DNA of 64,000 nucleotides, from positions 1,054,001-1,118,000 of the forward strand of contig NW_024104318.1 of the NCBI RefSeq assembly GCF_003945595.2, written 5' to 3'. Under the pieces are notes generated by a model. That model was not told the DNA's origin. It searched no databases and saw nothing but the letters and a program-made list of their open reading frames with translations. Below, piece by piece: positions 61,131 to 64,000 of this stretch (positions are counted from its first letter, which is position 1; every line of letters starts with the position of its first letter). A program made the position numbers and the translations under genes. The DNA comes from Pipra filicauda. Lineage: Eukaryota > Chordata > Aves > Passeriformes > Pipridae.

Positions 61131-63814
61131 CTAACAAAGGAAAAAGTGGTTTCAGTGGTAACATACTTTCAGCAATGCCATAAATCATTTATGCATGCAA
61201 CAGATTCAATTAGAGCCCATGTGCTCTAAAGTTAGGTTTGTGTATCCATAACAGCAGGATTTTCACTGAAGGTCATTCATCTTTGGACTTTCATTTCAAC
61301 ATTTCAGTTTGGATCTTTTTCTTGTTTTTAATTATAAGATTAGGAATTAATATTTTCAATACATAAAGTTAGGAATGTAGTAAGTACAGCTTCTATAGGC
61401 ATCTCCTAGTAAAAGCATATCCTTCTAGTCTTCATTTGTGAAGACGTGATGTCTTCCAAAAGGCAAAGTACTGGTCATCACAAGACTGAACCTAAGACAG
61501 AAGCTTGGATAATTTTTATTTTTTATTAAATTTTTAGTATTTGATTTAGATTTCAAACATTGTTAATTGTCGAGAAACGTGACTGGTCAAATTTTTCTTG
61601 TTGCAACATAAAGAACTAAGAATGCAGTGGTTCCTTTGAAAGATACATATTTTAAAACCTTGATAACTTTGTAGGCAAATCTTCTATTTTTAATAGCCTA
61701 GTGAATCTCAGGAGGGAAAGATGTGTCATGTATGGAGAAGGGGGAGCAAAGGAGAGAGTGTGGAATCTCTTCTTAGATTACTCTGCTGCGACTTTCATCC
61801 TAAATGATAGCTCAGTTAAGAAACACAGGCACAATTCCCACTGAGGAAAGAACCAAGTGTAGATAGCAGCCCCAGGTTTGAAAAGTTTGCCATCTCTTAA
61901 AGCAGAATTTCAGCAGAACACAGCTGAAAATAAAATGCTCCACCTATCAAAAAAAATTATTTTAGCATAAACAGTAATAAGCATCCATGCATGTTTTTAA
62001 ATAATGTCCTAATACATGTTAGTAAGATAAAATAATTATTCATAGATTATCCTTTTGATTTTCCAGAACCAGACACATTTAATATGAATTCCTTTTAAGC
62101 AAATTTTAATTAGGGCTTTACCATATTTAACTATAGGTATATAATCCCTCAAGTGAAAACAAAAACCAAAGTGGAAGACACTTTGTTCACATTTCCTTCC
62201 AAAAATATTTTTGCCTCCAAAGCTTTGCTAGGAAGAAAATGCTCCTGAAAATGATACAAATGGTTTTGACATTAGGAAAAGTAAACAAGCAAAATAAAGA
62301 TGGAAAAATCATGCGGTCAGTTTGCAAGTGCTGTTTATTGTTTGAGGCAGGGTTAAAGCCTTTATAAAGACAAGAACATATATGCAACCAGACTGAAAGT
62401 GACATTAGGTTATTCCAAACACCCCTGCTCAGAACCCTGCTGCCTGTAATATTGCCATGGCCAAAATGTGTGGAGACTTCAAAACGGACAACATAATAGG
62501 AGCAAACTAGGACTGCTGTTATTTTGGTAACCAAGAGAAAGGACAAGTGCCCTAAATATTTCTAATTATATTTTTGATTAAAGAAAGAGGCATGTAGTTT
62601 TCATTTATCCAATATCTCCTAGGACTTCTAAAGTGAATTGGCATTTCATTTGTAGTCACATGACATTAGAAGAGGCACTGTAGGTGGCCAAAATGTGCTT
62701 TACAGACACCAATTTGCATGGCAAACAGCTCAGAGCTCAATTTGAACCCTAAGTGGTGTGAACTAGATTGTTCTACGTTCATCACTGACTTTAAATATCT
62801 GTTAAAGATTTATTATAGACTTTCAGAATGAGCAAAGGCTTCCATTTACTGAGTAAGGCCTAACATGCTCAGCAGCAGCAAGCTTTCCTTTGGCACTCTG
62901 CCAGTGTCTCATTCTATTTCATCAGTCAAACCCAATTTCACAATTGACTTCAATGTCCAGTTCACTTCCACCTGTAACACTAGCTGATAATAGACCCCCA
63001 AAGTAGGCAGTTTCTAAAAACTGACATTTTTTTTCAACCAGGAAAGTGAATAAAGGCCACCAAGCAATTTTAAACAAACCAAGAACAGCTAGGCAGTGAT
63101 AGCTCTCAACTGGGACCAATATGCATGGGTTTGGAACAGTCCAGAGGTCAGAATTTTTGCATATTCCTTGGACAATCACATTGTATCTAGTAGCACTTAA
63201 TATATGCATGAAGTATGGGACTTTTTTCACAGTAACGAGTTCATGATTCTAATATATTCAACCTCGTTATCAGAAAAGTAGGAAATTTGCCATGAATTTT
63301 TATTTTTCTGACTGAAAATTTGACAATAGCCTTTCCTACGTAGACATCAAAAGGGATTATTCAGAACTTGTCTCTCTATATTAGTAAAGCTGCTAATTAT
63401 GTTTACTTTTGTTGATTTTTCTCCCCTCTGAATAATCCTATGCATCTGGTGGCAGATTATATCACTCCTTTTAGGCACTTTCCCCCCCTACTTAGATTTA
63501 AGCATTTAATTCTAAACATAGTCCCTAAAAGTTAAAAATATCTTGTTCAACAAACCAGGAATAATGCACATTGTCAATATCACTAATGAGGGCTTCTTCC
63601 AAGCATATACAGTTAAGCTGTGCCAGCATTAAGAAATGTTCACTTTTCTGAAGGTAAGAGTGAGTAAATGTTGAGATGTAATTTAAGAATTAGCAAATTT
63701 TGTTTGTCTGGGAAATTACTTAAATCTTTTTTCCTTTGCATATAAACAACTATACAAATCAATAGTACTTTGCATGGCCAAAATATTTTCAGGATATATT
63801 TTTCCCCCGTTGAA
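61131..63814. other. AT-rich non-coding stretch
   Basis: No gene recognised. Minus frames 62187-62546 and 62922-63230 (119 and 102 codons) show no domain. A possible fossil-repeat word, cacaattgacttcaatg, lies near 62940. Confidence 0.5.
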
Positions 63815-63865
63815 AGACAAAATAACCTGCCTAGGATCATTTAGGGGTGAGTGGGGTCCTACCAA
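63815..63865 (-). mobile_element. possible MIR scrap, reversed
   Basis: aaaataacctgcctaggatc and tttaggggtgagtggggtcc resemble reversed MIR (TAACTTGCCCAAGGTC, CACAGCTAGTAAGTGG) at about 60% by eye. Too short to be sure. Confidence 0.3.
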
Positions 63866-64000
63866 ACCGTGAACGGATTTGTGTAGGCATGTATGAGATG
63901 ACAGAAACACAAGCACTTAATTCACAGGGAAAAAAATAAGAACAGATAAGGGCTTTTTCATCTGAAATTACAGCCTCCCTCTTTTATAAACACTTTGATA

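Noticed and set aside
1..64000. CRISPR arrays, tRNA or rRNA genes, LTR retroelements or endogenous retroviruses
   Set aside because: No regularly spaced identical repeats, no cloverleaf with canonical A and B boxes, and no paired LTRs with primer-binding site or retroviral gag/pol signatures were seen on either strand. A dedicated search could still find very worn copies.

Overview
This window looks like vertebrate nuclear DNA, most likely from a bird. It is AT-rich and poor in CpG, and only short, unconvincing open frames are present. It carries three degenerate CR1 LINE copies whose 3' ends have the ATTCTATG-type octamer tail typical of avian CR1. It also has a few very worn MIR-like SINE fragments and worn palindromic interspersed repeats of the kind shared by birds, crocodilians and turtles. 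Nothing resembles bacterial, plasmid or viral gene organisation. A crocodilian or turtle cannot be formally excluded, but the low repeat density and the CR1 tails favour a bird.

I find no intact protein-coding gene, no rRNA or tRNA, no CRISPR array and no convincing promoter or CpG island. The only recognisable coding matter is broken CR1 reverse transcriptase. The longest open frames (up to 159 codons at 30178-30657) have no recognisable domain, no splice support and no homopolymer-free codon structure. The window is therefore read as a gene desert or the inside of a very long intron.

Layout. 1-7266: AT-rich non-coding DNA with one possible conserved block (3396-3875) ending in an A26 tract. 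7267-8320: reversed, 5'-truncated CR1 with reverse-transcriptase remains. 8321-23520: non-coding, with a three-copy 16-bp minisatellite (10462-10509) and a roughly 50-bp sequence present twice (14170-14216 and 15949-15996). 23521-24430: an unusual block dense in TTAA/ATTA words, followed by a homeodomain-motif-rich stretch. 26871-27720: purine-rich tract, then a GC-richer interval. 28741-28877: three tandem units, each a hairpin built on one dyad motif, the most distinctive structure here. 29692-30950: a G13 run and a GC-richer interval holding the longest ORF. 32391-32775: a TTTA microsatellite and a second CR1. 35488-35555 and 44930-45015: MIR remnants. 48336-48958: an exact 22-bp duplication with a palindrome, then an internally deleted CR1. 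53420-54430: non-coding blocks that read like conserved enhancer sequence. 57385-63865: fossil palindromic repeats, a short hairpin and a possible MIR scrap.

No set of genes works together here. If the window has a function it is probably cis-regulatory, and that is inference from motif texture alone. I did not find a new multi-gene biological system.
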